Source of the DNA: Pseudomonadota bacterium
GTDB lineage: Bacteria; Desulfobacterota; Desulfobacteria; Desulfobacterales; RPRI01
Length of the DNA: 59,506 nucleotides
Direction: 5' to 3'
Assembly (NCBI GenBank): GCA_018901125.1
Contig: JAHIFE010000157.1
Coordinates: forward strand, 1-59,506
Below, piece after piece: positions 47,565-57,619 of this stretch; position 1 is the stretch's first letter, and each line of letters opens with the position of its first letter. The notes beneath the pieces were generated by a model that was not told the DNA's origin, searched no databases, and saw only the letters and a list, made by a program, of their open reading frames with translations. A program made the position numbers and the translations under genes.

Positions 47565-47580
47565 TTTAAAAGGTGATATT

Positions 47581-48522
47581 ATGAAAAATGTAATCAGAGT
47601 ACTTATTCCTGTTGACGGCTCCAAGCAATCTCTTACTGCAGTCCGCTATGTTGGAAATATTCTTAAACCCAAAAACGCAAGAGTTGTTTTATTTTATGTT
47701 GATTCCGAGTTGCCCGAATCCTTCTGGGATTTGGAGAAAAATCCTGAATTCCGTTCCAAATTAGCGCCTGTAAAGGCATGGGCAGCACAGCGGAAACAGC
47801 TTGTAAGTGATTCAATGACTAAGGCAAGCAAAATTCTCATTAATGACGGATTTCCGGCTGAGGCCTTGTCAACCAAGATGCAGGGAAGAAAAATCGGGAT
47901 AGCAAGAGATATCCTGCAGGAAGCAAATACCGGGGAATATAGAGCAGTTGTAGTCGGACGTACCGGAATCAGCAATGCTAAAGGCATTGTATTGGGAAGC
48001 GTGGCAAACAAGCTGATAGGAAATTTAGTTGAAATGCCGCTTATAATTATTGGAGGAAAGCCCAATACCAATAAATTTCTTATAGCATTTGATGGATCAA
48101 AAGGTTCTATGAAATGCGTAACAACTGCAGGCGCAATGCTGAATAACACCGATTCCGAGATAATGATATGTCACGTAATAAGATCACTTGGCATTGAACA
48201 GCAAAGTTTAAGTGATATTCCTATTTCTGAATTGGAAAAAGACTGGACTGAAGCAAACATAAAAAAAATTAAACCTGCTATGGAAGAAGCTAAAAAAAAG
48301 CTTATTGCTGCGGGTATTAATCCATCAAAAATATCGGAAAAAATTCTTACGGACAAAGCAAGCAGAGCCGGTAGTATTATAGCAGAAGCAAGAGAAGGTG
48401 GCTATGGGACTATTATTCTTGGAAGGCGGGGCCTTTCTGCAACTCAAGAATATTTTATTGGGAGAGTAAGCAGAAAGATTCTACATATGGCTAAAAAATT
48501 TGCTGTATGGGTGGTAAATTAG
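47581..48522 (+). CDS. Universal stress protein with two tandem Usp domains
   Basis: The 313-residue protein has two Usp domains. The first begins RVLIPVDGSKQS and ends near GRTGISNAKGIVLGSVANKLIG; the second begins FLIAFDGSKGSMKC and ends GRRGLSATQEYFIGRVSRKIL. The first has the G-2x-G-9x-G-S ATP motif; the second has a similar glycine pattern ending G-R rather than G-S. ATG 47581 is chosen for AAAGGTGA just upstream; an earlier in-frame start lies inside the synthetase gene. It is probably cotranscribed with the synthetase, 16 bases away. Confidence 0.9.
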   Translation: MKNVIRVLIPVDGSKQSLTAVRYVGNILKPKNARVVLFYVDSELPESFWDLEKNPEFRSKLAPVKAWAAQRKQLVSDSMTKASKILINDGFPAEALSTKMQGRKIGIARDILQEANTGEYRAVVVGRTGISNAKGIVLGSVANKLIGNLVEMPLIIIGGKPNTNKFLIAFDGSKGSMKCVTTAGAMLNNTDSEIMICHVIRSLGIEQQSLSDIPISELEKDWTEANIKKIKPAMEEAKKKLIAAGINPSKISEKILTDKASRAGSIIAEAREGGYGTIILGRRGLSATQEYFIGRVSRKILHMAKKFAVWVVN

Positions 48523-48540
48523 AACATAAAGTCATTTCTA

Positions 48541-48598
48541 TACTCGAATATCGAACAACGTACCTCGATTTCCGGTATTCGCTATTCATTGTTCGCCT
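48541..48598. repeat. Imperfect inverted repeat in the usp-pgpA gap
   Basis: CGAATATCGAACAACG on the left is complementary in part to CTATTCATTGTTCG on the right across about 20 bases. It is an AT/TCG-rich hairpin in the 152-base gap; it has no T-tract of terminator type. Confidence 0.3.
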
Positions 48599-48674
48599 TT
48601 AGTTTTGTAATTAATATGCCTCATATCTAATACAGTTTCTTGACAAAAATTGTATCCGGTTATAAAAACAGGTT

Positions 48675-49142
48675 ATGGATTTTAAAGATAAGCTGGTCAT
48701 ATTCCTTGCAACCGGTTTTTATGCCGGGAATATTCCAAAAGCTCCCGGTACATTCGGCACTATCGAGGGGCTTTTATTTTGCTTTTTTTTATCCGGGATA
48801 GACTTGGTTTATGCCGCAATCTTTGTAGCTTTTTTTATTGTTTTTTCAATTTGGGTTGCAGGTAGCGCTGAAAGGATATTAAAAGAAAAGGATTCAGGAA
48901 GTATTGTAATTGACGAAATTGCAGGAATCATGGTAACTCTTTTGGGACTTCCATTTAATATAATTCTTGTAGTTTCGGGTTTTTTTATCTTTAGATTGTT
49001 AGATATCTTAAAGCCTTTTCCAATTGGCTCAATCGAAAAAAGGCTCACAGGAGGAACCGGCATAGTAATGGATGACATTGTCGCAGGAATTCTTGGAAAC
49101 TGTATTTTGCGGGCAATACATTTTGCAACCGGTTTGATTTAA
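48675..49142 (+). CDS. pgpA: Phosphatidylglycerophosphatase A
   Basis: The 155-residue integral membrane phosphatase removes phosphate from phosphatidylglycerol phosphate in phospholipid synthesis. Family motifs are visible: GNIPKAPGTFGT near the N-terminus, VIDEIAGIMVTL in the middle, FRLLDILKPFPI, and a C-terminal MDDIVAGI with the acidic residues expected for metal binding. Four hydrophobic segments are present. A TTGACA-TATAAA pair lies at 48640-48666, too close to the ATG to be an ordinary promoter for this gene. lepB starts 40 bases downstream. Confidence 0.9.
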   Translation: MDFKDKLVIFLATGFYAGNIPKAPGTFGTIEGLLFCFFLSGIDLVYAAIFVAFFIVFSIWVAGSAERILKEKDSGSIVIDEIAGIMVTLLGLPFNIILVVSGFFIFRLLDILKPFPIGSIEKRLTGGTGIVMDDIVAGILGNCILRAIHFATGLI

Positions 49143-49182
49143 CCGGATGAACCAAACCAACATAAAAGGCGGCTAATACAAA

Positions 49183-49836
49183 GTGAAATCAAAGACTACA
49201 AATCAAGATGAAGGTACAAGGAAAGAGATAAAAAAGAAGAGCGTTCTTAAAGAAAATATTGAGGCGATTATTATTGCTTTAATTCTTGCCTTTTTTATAA
49301 GAACATTCATTGTACAGGCTTTTAAGATTCCTTCCGGCTCTATGAAAGAAACTCTTCAGATAGGCGATCATATTCTTGTAAATAAATTCATATACGGAGT
49401 TAAAATTCCTTTTTTAAGAACGACTCTGATTGATATAAAAAATCCTAAAAGATTTGATATCGTTGTCTTTAAATTTCCTGAAGATCCCAAAAAGGATTTT
49501 ATTAAAAGAGTTATTGGGGTTGAAGGAGATACCGTCGAGATTCGTAATAAAAAGGTCTATATAAATAACGAACAGATTGATGATATTTATGGACAGTACA
49601 CGGATCCTTATGAATTCCCGGCAAATTCTCAACCGAGAGATAATTTCGGACCTGTTAAAGTGCCTGCTCATTCAATATTTGTAATGGGTGACAACAGGGA
49701 TCACAGTTACGACAGCAGGTGGTGGGGATTTGTTGACCTGAAGGCTTTAGAGGGAAAAGCAATGATTATATACTGGTCCTGGGATGGGGACAATTTCGGA
49801 GTCAGGTGGAACAGAATTGGACAAATATTGAAATAA
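49183..49836 (+). CDS. lepB: Signal peptidase I
   Basis: The 217-residue protease has one N-terminal membrane anchor (about 22-42) after a Lys/Glu-rich start. Catalytic Ser53 lies in IPSGSMKETL and the general base Lys108 in DFIKRVIG; box E MGDNRDHSYDSRWWG is present. It removes signal peptides from exported proteins at the outer face of the inner membrane. The start is GTG 49183, with AAAGGCGG upstream. pyrB follows after 12 bases, so it belongs to a long plus-strand run of housekeeping genes. Confidence 0.93.
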   Translation: MKSKTTNQDEGTRKEIKKKSVLKENIEAIIIALILAFFIRTFIVQAFKIPSGSMKETLQIGDHILVNKFIYGVKIPFLRTTLIDIKNPKRFDIVVFKFPEDPKKDFIKRVIGVEGDTVEIRNKKVYINNEQIDDIYGQYTDPYEFPANSQPRDNFGPVKVPAHSIFVMGDNRDHSYDSRWWGFVDLKALEGKAMIIYWSWDGDNFGVRWNRIGQILK

Positions 49837-49848
49837 GGCAGGTGCAAC

Positions 49849-50787
49849 ATGCAGTTTGAAAGGAAACACATTCTTGATATGGAATCCCTTTCAGCAGAAG
49901 AAATTACTTTTATTATTGACACCGCTGACCGGTTAAAGGAGATTTCAAGAAGACCGGTAAAAAAAGTACCTACATTAAGAGGCAAAACTGTGGTGCTTTT
50001 TTTTTATGAAGCAAGTACCCGCACCCGTTCTTCTTTCGAAATAGCAGCAAAGCGATTAAGCGCAGACAGTATTTCCGTATCAAAAGCATCAAGCAGTATG
50101 GTTAAGGGCGAAACTCTAATAGATACTGCCAAAAATCTTGAGGCTATGAATCCGGATATTATTGTTGTAAGGCACTCTTCAGCTGGAGCACCGCACATGC
50201 TTGCAAGATTGCTTAAAACATCTATAATAAACGCGGGCGACGGAATGCATGCACATCCCAGCCAGGCGCTTTTGGATATAATGACGGTAAGAGAGAAAAA
50301 GGGCTCAATAAAGGGGCTGCGAATTGCTATAATAGGAGATATATCTCACAGCAGGGTTGCAAGATCAGACATAACAGGGTTTAATAAAATGGGAGCCGAA
50401 GTAGTAGTTGCTGGCCCTTCAACCATGATTCCAAAAGGAATCGAAAGTCTTGGTGCTCATGTTGCGGACAGCTCAGATGATGCAGTAAAAAAAGCAGATG
50501 TAATAATTATGTTAAGGATACAGAAAGAACGCCAGGACAGTTTCCTATATCCATCCGATCGTGAGTATTCCAGATTTTTTGGTCTTAACCGGGAAAGAAT
50601 GAAAAAAGCAAAAAAAGATGTTCTGATTATGCATCCCGGGCCTGTAAACAGGGGAGTTGAACTTTCATCCGAATTGGCCGACGGACCATATTCAATTATT
50701 CTCGATCAGGTGACAAATGGTGTTTCATTGCGCATGGCTCTTTTGTATCTGATTTCCGGAGGTATTCGAAATGTTGACACTGATTAA
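49849..50787 (+). CDS. pyrB: Aspartate carbamoyltransferase catalytic subunit
   Basis: The 312-residue enzyme makes carbamoyl aspartate in pyrimidine synthesis. The carbamoyl phosphate-binding motif [11 protein letters not shown] is near residue 55, with [18 protein letters not shown] and [11 protein letters not shown] further on; HPGPVNRG is the aspartate-side loop. No pyrI lies nearby, so this fits the class organised with PyrC or a PyrC-like partner. Its last 17 bases overlap pyrC, a translationally coupled arrangement. Confidence 0.95.
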   Translation: MQFERKHILDMESLSAEEITFIIDTADRLKEISRRPVKKVPTLRGKTVVLFFYEASTRTRSSFEIAAKRLSADSISVSKASSSMVKGETLIDTAKNLEAMNPDIIVVRHSSAGAPHMLARLLKTSIINAGDGMHAHPSQALLDIMTVREKKGSIKGLRIAIIGDISHSRVARSDITGFNKMGAEVVVAGPSTMIPKGIESLGAHVADSSDDAVKKADVIIMLRIQKERQDSFLYPSDREYSRFFGLNRERMKKAKKDVLIMHPGPVNRGVELSSELADGPYSIILDQVTNGVSLRMALLYLISGGIRNVDTD

Positions 50788-52078
50788 AGGTGGAAGGGTT
50801 ATAGATCCTGGAAACTTAGATGGGGTTATGGATATCCTTATAAAAAACGACAGGATAATCGACATAACGCCTTTAGAAAAATCAGAAATCAATTCTTCGG
50901 AACTATTAAAAAAACAGAATGCTATCAGGATAATTGATGCTTTTGGCAAAATAGTCGTTCCCGGTCTGATTGACATGCATGTTCATTTAAGAGAACCCGG
51001 ACAGGAATACAAGGAAACAATAGAAACAGGAACTCTTGCAGCAGCAGCAGGAGGCTTTACAAGTGTGTGTGCAATGCCTAATACCATTCCTGTTAATGAT
51101 AACAGACAAATTACCGAATATATTTTAAACAGAGCGAGGAATACAGGTAAAGTAAATGTATATCCTGTTGCAGCAATAAGTATTGGCCTCAAAGGAAACA
51201 GGCTTTGTGAATATGGTGATTTAAAGGACGCCGGAGTGATAGCAATTTCTGATGACGGGAATCCCGTATTAAACAGTCGCCTTATGAGAAGGGCGATGGA
51301 ATATGCAAAGGGATTCGGCCTTCCTGTAATTTCACATTGCGAGATAAGCGAACTTTCGTCAGGTGGATCAATGAATGAAGGTGTCGTTGCCACCAGAATG
51401 GGTCTTGCCGGAATACCGAATGAAGCTGAGAGTATAATGGTTGCAAGAGATATTGCTTTATGTGAGCTTACAGGCGCACATCTCCACATAGCACATGTAA
51501 GCACTTCGCAATCCGTTAGCACCATAAGGGATGCCAAAAAAAGAGGTGTTTCTGTAACCGCTGAAACGGCCCCGCATTATTTTACGCTGACAGAAGATGC
51601 CGTTTGCGGATATAATACTAACGCAAAGATGAATCCACCGCTGCGATCCGCAGCTGACAGGGATGCAATAAGAGAAGGGCTTGCCGATGGAACGATTGAT
51701 GTTATTGCAACAGATCATGCTCCCCATTCCAGCCTTGAAAAAGATGTTGAATTTGACATGGCTGCAAACGGAATTGTCGGTCTTGAAACATCTGTTTCGC
51801 TTGGTCTGAAGCTTGTTGAAGAAAGGATTATCAGTCTTACCGTACTGATAGAAAAAATGTCCTCTAATCCGGCGCGTATCCTGCATCTTGACAAGAGTAT
51901 AAAAAAGGGCAATGTTGCAGATATTACAATTATTGATACAAATTTATCATACACAGTTGATTCAAATTCATTTTTTTCGCTTGGCCGTAACACCCCGTTC
52001 AATGAATGGGAAATGAAGGGAAGAGCATGCCTTGCAATGGTTGGCGGAAAAATTGTTTTTGAAAATATGATTTCATAA
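50771..52078 (+). CDS. pyrC: Dihydroorotase
   Basis: The 435-residue zinc amidohydrolase closes carbamoyl aspartate to dihydroorotate. Metal-ligand motifs [15 protein letters not shown] (HxH), the histidines in ISHCE and HIAHVST, and IATDHAPHS (catalytic Asp) are all present, so it is probably an active type I enzyme rather than the inactive scaffold form found with some PyrB proteins. It starts inside the end of pyrB and is followed after seven bases by the NtrC-type regulator. Confidence 0.94.
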   Translation: MLTLIKGGRVIDPGNLDGVMDILIKNDRIIDITPLEKSEINSSELLKKQNAIRIIDAFGKIVVPGLIDMHVHLREPGQEYKETIETGTLAAAAGGFTSVCAMPNTIPVNDNRQITEYILNRARNTGKVNVYPVAAISIGLKGNRLCEYGDLKDAGVIAISDDGNPVLNSRLMRRAMEYAKGFGLPVISHCEISELSSGGSMNEGVVATRMGLAGIPNEAESIMVARDIALCELTGAHLHIAHVSTSQSVSTIRDAKKRGVSVTAETAPHYFTLTEDAVCGYNTNAKMNPPLRSAADRDAIREGLADGTIDVIATDHAPHSSLEKDVEFDMAANGIVGLETSVSLGLKLVEERIISLTVLIEKMSSNPARILHLDKSIKKGNVADITIIDTNLSYTVDSNSFFSLGRNTPFNEWEMKGRACLAMVGGKIVFENMIS

Positions 52079-52085
52079 AGACACT

Positions 52086-53501
52086 ATGGATATAGTTGAG
52101 CAGGTTTTTAATATACTTGTGGTTGATGATGAAGAAAGCATGAGAGAACTGCTTGATGTAATGCTGTCAGGGGAGGGATATAACATTACATGTGCCGAAA
52201 GCGGAAGCAAGGCAATCTCTTTGCTTGAAAAGAATAATTTTGATCTTCTTCTTTGCGATATCAGGCTGGGAGACATGACAGGCATTGATGTCCTCGAAGC
52301 GGCAAAAAAGAAAGATCAACATCCCGTTGTTATAATGATCTCAGCATATGCTTCTACGGAAAAAGCGATTGAAGCCATGAACAGTGGGGCATATGACTAT
52401 GTTCCGAAACCTTTCAATAATGAAGAGCTTAAGCTTACAATTGCAAATGCTCTTGAATTAAAAACTATCGAACAGGAAAAGAAATTTATTGATAATGAGC
52501 TTAAAAAACAGCTTCATTTCGGAAAAATAATCGGAAACAGCCCCGCCATGATGCATGTTTATAACCTGATAAAACAGGTCGCAAAAACTAAAACCAGCGT
52601 ACTTATTACAGGTGAAAGCGGAACCGGCAAAGAACTTATAGCAAGGGCTATTCATGAAGAAAGCAATCGCTGTAATAAGACTTTTATGGCGATAAACTGT
52701 GCCGGCATTCCTGAAACATTAATGGAAAGCGAGCTTTTCGGATATAAAAAAGGGGCTTTTACAGGCGCGGCATTTGATAAAAAAGGCTTATTTGAGCTTG
52801 CTGATAAAGGAACTATTTTTCTTGATGAGATAGGTGATCTCAGCATACATCTTCAGGTAAAATTATTAAGGGTTATCCAGGAAAGAGTGTTTAAGCCTGT
52901 TGGAGGCATTGAAGATATTGCAGTTGATATCCGGATAATATCTGCAACAAATAAAGATCTTACAAGCGAGGTAATAGAAGAACGTTTCAGAGAGGATCTG
53001 TTTTACAGGTTAAATGTTATAGAAATAAAATTGCCTCCCTTAAGAGACAGGAAGAGCGACCTTCGCGCTCTTGCCCAGCATTTTCTTGAAAAATATGCGA
53101 ATGAAATGGGAAAGAAAGTTACGAAGTTATCTTCATATGCTATAGATCTTTTAAATAAATATGAATTTCCCGGAAATATCCGGGAACTTGAAAACTTAAT
53201 AGAGAGAAGTGTCGCCATAAGCGATACTAATATTCTTCTTCCTGACAGCCTTTCTATTTCCATGCATAAGCGAAGAAGGTTTGTAGAAGGCGCAAAAGGT
53301 AAAAGATTCGATTTAAACGATATTGAAAATGGCGTTTCTCTTGATGCTATACTTGAAGAATTTGAAAGAGCCTATGTTATGAAGGCATTGGAATTTGCAG
53401 GCGGTGATAAGGTAAAAGCTGCTGAATTGCTGGGAATAAACTTAAGGTCCATGAGATACCGTTTTGAAAAACACCGCCTTGACAGCAAAGGTGAAGTTTA
53501 A
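52086..53501 (+). CDS. Sigma-54-dependent response regulator, NtrC/AtoC type
   Basis: The 471-residue regulator has an N-terminal receiver domain (VDDEESM; phospho-acceptor Asp58 in LLCDIRLGD), a central AAA+ domain with Walker A GESGTGKE (about 176-183), the sigma-54 contact GAFTGA (about 223-228) and LDEIGDL, and a C-terminal Fis-type helix-turn-helix (KVKAAELLGINLRSMRYRFEKH). It would activate sigma-54 promoters after phosphorylation. No histidine kinase is adjacent; it lies just after pyrC, in what may be an unrelated operon position. Its targets cannot be deduced. Confidence 0.94.
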   Translation: MDIVEQVFNILVVDDEESMRELLDVMLSGEGYNITCAESGSKAISLLEKNNFDLLLCDIRLGDMTGIDVLEAAKKKDQHPVVIMISAYASTEKAIEAMNSGAYDYVPKPFNNEELKLTIANALELKTIEQEKKFIDNELKKQLHFGKIIGNSPAMMHVYNLIKQVAKTKTSVLITGESGTGKELIARAIHEESNRCNKTFMAINCAGIPETLMESELFGYKKGAFTGAAFDKKGLFELADKGTIFLDEIGDLSIHLQVKLLRVIQERVFKPVGGIEDIAVDIRIISATNKDLTSEVIEERFREDLFYRLNVIEIKLPPLRDRKSDLRALAQHFLEKYANEMGKKVTKLSSYAIDLLNKYEFPGNIRELENLIERSVAISDTNILLPDSLSISMHKRRRFVEGAKGKRFDLNDIENGVSLDAILEEFERAYVMKALEFAGGDKVKAAELLGINLRSMRYRFEKHRLDSKGEV

Positions 53502-53527
53502 TAGCATCAGCGGCGGCATATAAAATA

Positions 53528-53563
53528 CCGCCCAACGGAAGATTGTTAGTAGGGCGGGGTTTT
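53528..53563. terminator. Possible terminator between convergent regulator and LPS genes
   Basis: CCGCCC (53528-53533) pairs with GGGCGG (53552-53557) and is followed by GGTTTT. A competing GGCGG at 53512-53516 could pair with the same CCGCC. It lies between the convergent stops, overlapping the waaC stop. The T-tract is short, so strength is doubtful. Confidence 0.35.
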
Positions 53564-54617
53564 ACTCCCTGCTAAGACTGCTTTTTACAGCATCGAATAC
53601 CGCAGCAACTGTTATATTTTTCATGCATGCTGTGTTATCGCATTCTTTTTTTAAGCAGGGGCTGCAATCCATATCGCTTCTTATTACTTTATGCCCTCTT
53701 CCGTAAGGGCCTGTTCGTAAGGGAGATGTAGGGCCAAAAAGCGCAACAACTCTGCAGCCCATTGCAGCCGCAATATGCATTGGCCCTGTATCCGTGCAGA
53801 TAAGGACCGAACATCTTGAATAAAGATAGGCAAGTTCTTTTAGGCTAGTTTTGCCTGCAAGATTTATTATTCCGTCTTTACTGTCAATCTTATTTATAAT
53901 ACCATCAATAACCGGTACATCATGTTTACTTCCCGTAAATATGATACGGCAGGACAAATTCTCTTGCAGCATTGAAGCAAGTTCTGAAAATTTATCTTCT
54001 TCCCAGAGCTTCGTTTTCCATTTAGCCATTGGGTTAACAGCTATTATATTTTTATTTTCTATTTGTGATCCAAGCATGCTGTCGGCAAGTATTTTATCCT
54101 GTTCGGAAACAGGGATCTCACCTTTAATGTTATCGATATTGCAGCCAAGATATGATGCCACTTTAAGGTAGCGGTCGATTGCATGCTGTTCATAGCTAAC
54201 AGGAACCGGGGGTTCTTTTAAAAAAATTGAAGCTCCCTCTCTTGACCCGCTCATACCAATCTTTCTTTTTCCCTTTGAAACTGCAGCTAAAATTCCGCTT
54301 CTGAAAAGACCTTGCAGATCAATAACAACATCATAAGAAGATAGTCTCAAATCTTTATAAAATTTAATCGCTTCGGAAGAAATTTTGATAAATTTTGAAG
54401 CGTTCAGGATATCTTTCTGCCATCTTTTTCTTCCTGATACTATTATACGATTAATAGCCCGGTGTCCCGTTATTACCTGGGAAGCTTCTTCTTCAACCAG
54501 CCAGTCTATTTTGGAATCAGGGTAGCATTGTTTTATTGCTTCAAGAAATGGAAGTGCGTGTACAACATCTCCGATAGAGCTTAATTTTATAATTAAAATG
54601 TTCTTGATATCTGTCAT
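53562..54617 (-). CDS. waaC: LPS heptosyltransferase I-like glycosyltransferase (GT9)
   Basis: The 351-residue cytoplasmic GT9 enzyme should add the first heptose to Kdo2-lipid A. It has the family opening NILIIKLSSIGDVVHALPFLEAI, typical of the WaaC branch, and the C-terminal nucleotide-binding segment CTDTGPMHIAAAMGCRVVALFGPTSPLRTGPYG. A Cys-rich end (CSPCLKKECDNTACM) is common in these proteins from deltaproteobacteria. The ATG overlaps the stop of waaF by four bases. It is the last gene of waaA-waaF-waaC. Confidence 0.88.
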   Translation of the reverse strand: MTDIKNILIIKLSSIGDVVHALPFLEAIKQCYPDSKIDWLVEEEASQVITGHRAINRIIVSGRKRWQKDILNASKFIKISSEAIKFYKDLRLSSYDVVIDLQGLFRSGILAAVSKGKRKIGMSGSREGASIFLKEPPVPVSYEQHAIDRYLKVASYLGCNIDNIKGEIPVSEQDKILADSMLGSQIENKNIIAVNPMAKWKTKLWEEDKFSELASMLQENLSCRIIFTGSKHDVPVIDGIINKIDSKDGIINLAGKTSLKELAYLYSRCSVLICTDTGPMHIAAAMGCRVVALFGPTSPLRTGPYGRGHKVIRSDMDCSPCLKKECDNTACMKNITVAAVFDAVKSSLSRE

Positions 54618-55684
54618 TTGTTTATATTTTCATAAAAATATCTGAACTGTTCCATCTCTTGCCATACTTCTTCAGGTGTTATGGAAAGCATGCATTTAAA
54701 ATCCGTCGGACACTCCTGCTTCATACATGGAGCACAGTCAATATTATGTTTTAGTATTCTGGTCTTTGGGCCACGAGGCCCTGTGGCTACGTGATCGGTT
54801 GAACCAAAAATTGCAAGAGTTGGAACACCAAGGGCTGCTGCAACATGCATGAGTCCTGAATCATTTGACAGAAAAAAGTTGCATCGGCTGATAATTGCAA
54901 TTGCTTCTTCAAGAGATGTGGTTCCGCAAAAATCTACCGGGTTGTATCTCATCAAACCGGTCACGATGGAGCCGATATATTGCTCTTTTTTACTGCCCAT
55001 TATAATTGTTTTTGCACCCCACCTTTGGGCTGCGAGATCTCCTATTTCGGCAAAACGCTCGGGAGGCCACTTTTTTGCGTTTCCGAAAATAGCTCCGGGT
55101 GCAAAACCAAGCAGAAAGTCATCCTCATTTATACCGTTTAATTTTAATAGATTATCCGCTTTAGCAAGAACATCTTCTGCTATATGAATAGCAGGGTTCC
55201 GGCTTTCGGCCGTATAGCCTAAAGCCTTTAAAATAGACAGGTAATATTCGACCTGGTGAATCTTAAATATTTCATTGGTTCTTTTTATTGCGTGAGTCAG
55301 CAATAAGCCACGACCGTCCGAATCGAAGCCGACCCTGTATTTTATTCCGCCCAGATATGCAATTATAGCTGCTTCAAATGCATTCTGAAAAAGAAGAGCA
55401 AGATCAAATTGTTTTTCTTTTATTGATTCTATCAGACTTTTGATTTCAGCAAGATCTTTTATAAAGCTGTCATGTTTTTGAAAAATAAGAACGTCGTTTA
55501 CGGCAGGATGATTTTCAAATAAAGGAGCAACCCAAGGCCTTGCAAGAACGGTAATCCGGGCAGATGGAAAGTTTTCACGTACGGCTTCAAGTGCAGGAAG
55601 AGTCATTACAGCATCACCCACCCAGTTTGTCGCGCGAATGAGTATGGTGTTAATATCTGACTTATCAAGTTGTTGTAACAACAT
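54614..55684 (-). CDS. waaF: LPS heptosyltransferase II-like glycosyltransferase (GT9)
   Basis: The 356-residue enzyme should add the second heptose of the LPS inner core. It has TILIRATNWVGDAVMTLPALEAV, the characteristic WaaF opening, FAPGAIFGNAKKWPPERFAEI in the middle and SNDSGLMHVAAALGVPTLAIFGSTD at the C-terminal nucleotide site. Cys residues at the end (CAPCMKQECP) are similar to the neighbouring waaC. AAGGAGGAAG precedes ATG. It lies 18 bases downstream of waaA and overlaps waaC by four bases. Confidence 0.92.
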   Translation of the reverse strand: MLLQQLDKSDINTILIRATNWVGDAVMTLPALEAVRENFPSARITVLARPWVAPLFENHPAVNDVLIFQKHDSFIKDLAEIKSLIESIKEKQFDLALLFQNAFEAAIIAYLGGIKYRVGFDSDGRGLLLTHAIKRTNEIFKIHQVEYYLSILKALGYTAESRNPAIHIAEDVLAKADNLLKLNGINEDDFLLGFAPGAIFGNAKKWPPERFAEIGDLAAQRWGAKTIIMGSKKEQYIGSIVTGLMRYNPVDFCGTTSLEEAIAIISRCNFFLSNDSGLMHVAAALGVPTLAIFGSTDHVATGPRGPKTRILKHNIDCAPCMKQECPTDFKCMLSITPEEVWQEMEQFRYFYENINK

Positions 55685-55702
55685 CTTTACTCTTCCTCCT
55701 TA

Positions 55703-56968
55703 TTAACCGACATGCTTTCTAATATGCCCAATGACTTGTTTTATTGCTCCCTGATGTTTATCAACAAAATTTTTGGAGTTTTTCCCCATTCTGTCACATA
55801 AGTCCTTATTTTCAAGAAGTTTTTTTATGTTTTGATAAAGCTCGTTTTCGTTATTAACCTGTCTGCCGCCTTCTTCTTTTAAAATAAGATCGGACATAAG
55901 AACAAAATTATGCATATATGGCCCAAAAAGCACCGGCATACCAAAGCTTGCCGGTTCAAGCAGATTATGACCGCCTGAGGCAACCATGCTTCCGCCGACA
56001 AAAGCAATTTTACCGATGCCGTATATTCTGCTTAATTCTCCGATAGTGTTTAGAATCAATACCGGATAAGGATTTTTATCATGATCACGATCGGTTTTGA
56101 GAATACTATTTAAACCCATCTCCTGCGCCATTTTAAGTATTTTATTTGATTCTTCGATATTTCGTGGAGCAAGAATAAGACGCAGCTTTGGAAACTGAGT
56201 AAAAAGCTGCAAAAAAACATTCAAAATTATTTTCTCTTCATCTTTATGAATGCTTCCGGCAACCCATATGTCATCTTCGACAGATAAAGAAAGTTTGTTT
56301 AACCAGTTATCGCGTTCCTGCTTCTGCATCGGAAGCCATTGTCTGTCAAATTTAATGTTTCCTGTTGTTAAAATTTTATTTTGATCAATTCCTGTTTCAA
56401 TAAGCCTTTTTGCGTCATGTTCCGACTGCATCATGCATAATGCAAATTTATTGAAAACCGGTTTGATAATAAAAGAAAATCTTTTGTATGCTTTGAATGT
56501 GCGGGGCGAAACACGGCCGTTTACAAGAAAACATTTTACATTTTTTTGTGCAAGGTTATTTAAAAGAGCAGGCCATATATCGGTTTCAACAAGCACAAAA
56601 AAATATGGATTAATATGATTTCTTATCCTGTTAATGCTCCACCAGAAATCAATGGGCATGGGTATTATTTTAACTTTCTCATGAAGTTCTTTTTTTGCGA
56701 TCAAAAGACCTTTTGCCGTTGTTATGGTAAAAACTATTTCTTTGTCAGGATATTCAAGTTTTATCGCTTCAATAAGAGGTATGGCCGATATAACCTCTCC
56801 TACGGAAAGCGCATGAATCCATATCCTTTTGTTTTTCGGGTACTCTTTGGGAAGCCTCAGGCCAAGCCTTTGCGCAGCCCTTTTATTTCCTGCGGCTGCG
56901 AACAACAGAATAAACGGAACACAGCAAATAATTATAATTGTATATATAAATTGGTATAATAAAATCAT
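55703..56968 (-). CDS. waaA: 3-deoxy-D-manno-octulosonic acid (Kdo) transferase
   Basis: The 421-residue inner-membrane-associated enzyme transfers Kdo to lipid A precursor. An N-terminal anchor (FIYTIIIICCVPFILLFAAAG) is followed by the catalytic Glu motif HALSVGEV, FTITTAKG, VETDIWPALL and the C-terminal nucleotide-binding domain with VGGSMVASGGHNLLEPASFG. ATG 56968 is preferred because the extra twelve residues of the longer frame (start 57004) precede the normal anchor; neither start has a strong ribosome binding site. First gene of the LPS core operon. Confidence 0.92.
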   Translation of the reverse strand: MILLYQFIYTIIIICCVPFILLFAAAGNKRAAQRLGLRLPKEYPKNKRIWIHALSVGEVISAIPLIEAIKLEYPDKEIVFTITTAKGLLIAKKELHEKVKIIPMPIDFWWSINRIRNHINPYFFVLVETDIWPALLNNLAQKNVKCFLVNGRVSPRTFKAYKRFSFIIKPVFNKFALCMMQSEHDAKRLIETGIDQNKILTTGNIKFDRQWLPMQKQERDNWLNKLSLSVEDDIWVAGSIHKDEEKIILNVFLQLFTQFPKLRLILAPRNIEESNKILKMAQEMGLNSILKTDRDHDKNPYPVLILNTIGELSRIYGIGKIAFVGGSMVASGGHNLLEPASFGMPVLFGPYMHNFVLMSDLILKEEGGRQVNNENELYQNIKKLLENKDLCDRMGKNSKNFVDKHQGAIKQVIGHIRKHVG

Positions 56969-57069
56969 TTTATCCGATATTTTCGTAATATAATTTACAC
57001 ACAAACTATTTCTAATTTCAACAATAAATTAGTGCGCTATCTAATCCAGGATAACGGCTTCAACATACC

Positions 57070-57507
57070 TCATGTCGCTGACATCGACATGTTGTTTTGA
57101 GAGAATCTTAAAGATGCACTGCACAGGTGCATATTAGAAAAGGCCTTAAACAAATCATATAATCCGGTATTTATATAAAAAACATCCCGTCCGGCCTTTT
57201 CTCTTTTTAAGATATTTATTGGTTCAAGTTGGTTAAGATATCTTTCAGCTACATTGCGGGAAGCGATATTCTTTTCCACCAAATGGTCTATTCTCGTATA
57301 TACATTTGTAAAAAGTGTTTCTACAAGTTCATGTGAATAAAATTTTGGCAGTTTGTCCTGCATGGATTTGCGGACATTTTCTATGAGTGCTACGATCTCT
57401 TTGCTTAAAGCCAGGGTATAACAGGCTGTTTTTTCTATTGCCGTAAGTATAAAGCATATCCATTCTTCCCAGGCGTTCTCAGCAATCGGCTCCTGAAAGT
57501 CAAATGT
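57070..57507 (-). pseudogene. 3' fragment of a Fic-family gene
   Basis: An open frame of 145 codons, preceded in frame by TAA at 57508-57510 and with no start at its beginning, reads ENAWEEWICFILTAIEKTA and then QDKLPKFYSHELVETLF, NIASRNVAERYLNQLEPINIL and GRDVFYINTGLYDLF. These are the linker helix and C-terminal winged-helix part of Fic-domain proteins. The catalytic HxFxxGNGR region is absent, so the gene has lost its 5' part. An ATG at 57363 could still yield a 97-residue DNA-binding-like protein. Fic proteins of this kind often accompany type I restriction genes; here the hsdR fragment lies just upstream on the same strand. Confidence 0.7.
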
Positions 57508-57619
57508 TTAACATTGCATAAAATCATTGGTGTTATAACTTCCCCCAGGCTTTTATCTCGTTGATGTGCAATAACTTTAAATATAAAGGGTTCCCCAAAT
57601 ATACCCCCAGATAGCTTAT

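Noticed and set aside
48640-48666. TTGACA and TATAAA pair before pgpA
   Set aside because: The spacing is 15 bases and transcription would start almost at the ATG; without evidence for leaderless translation it is more likely a chance match in AT-rich DNA.
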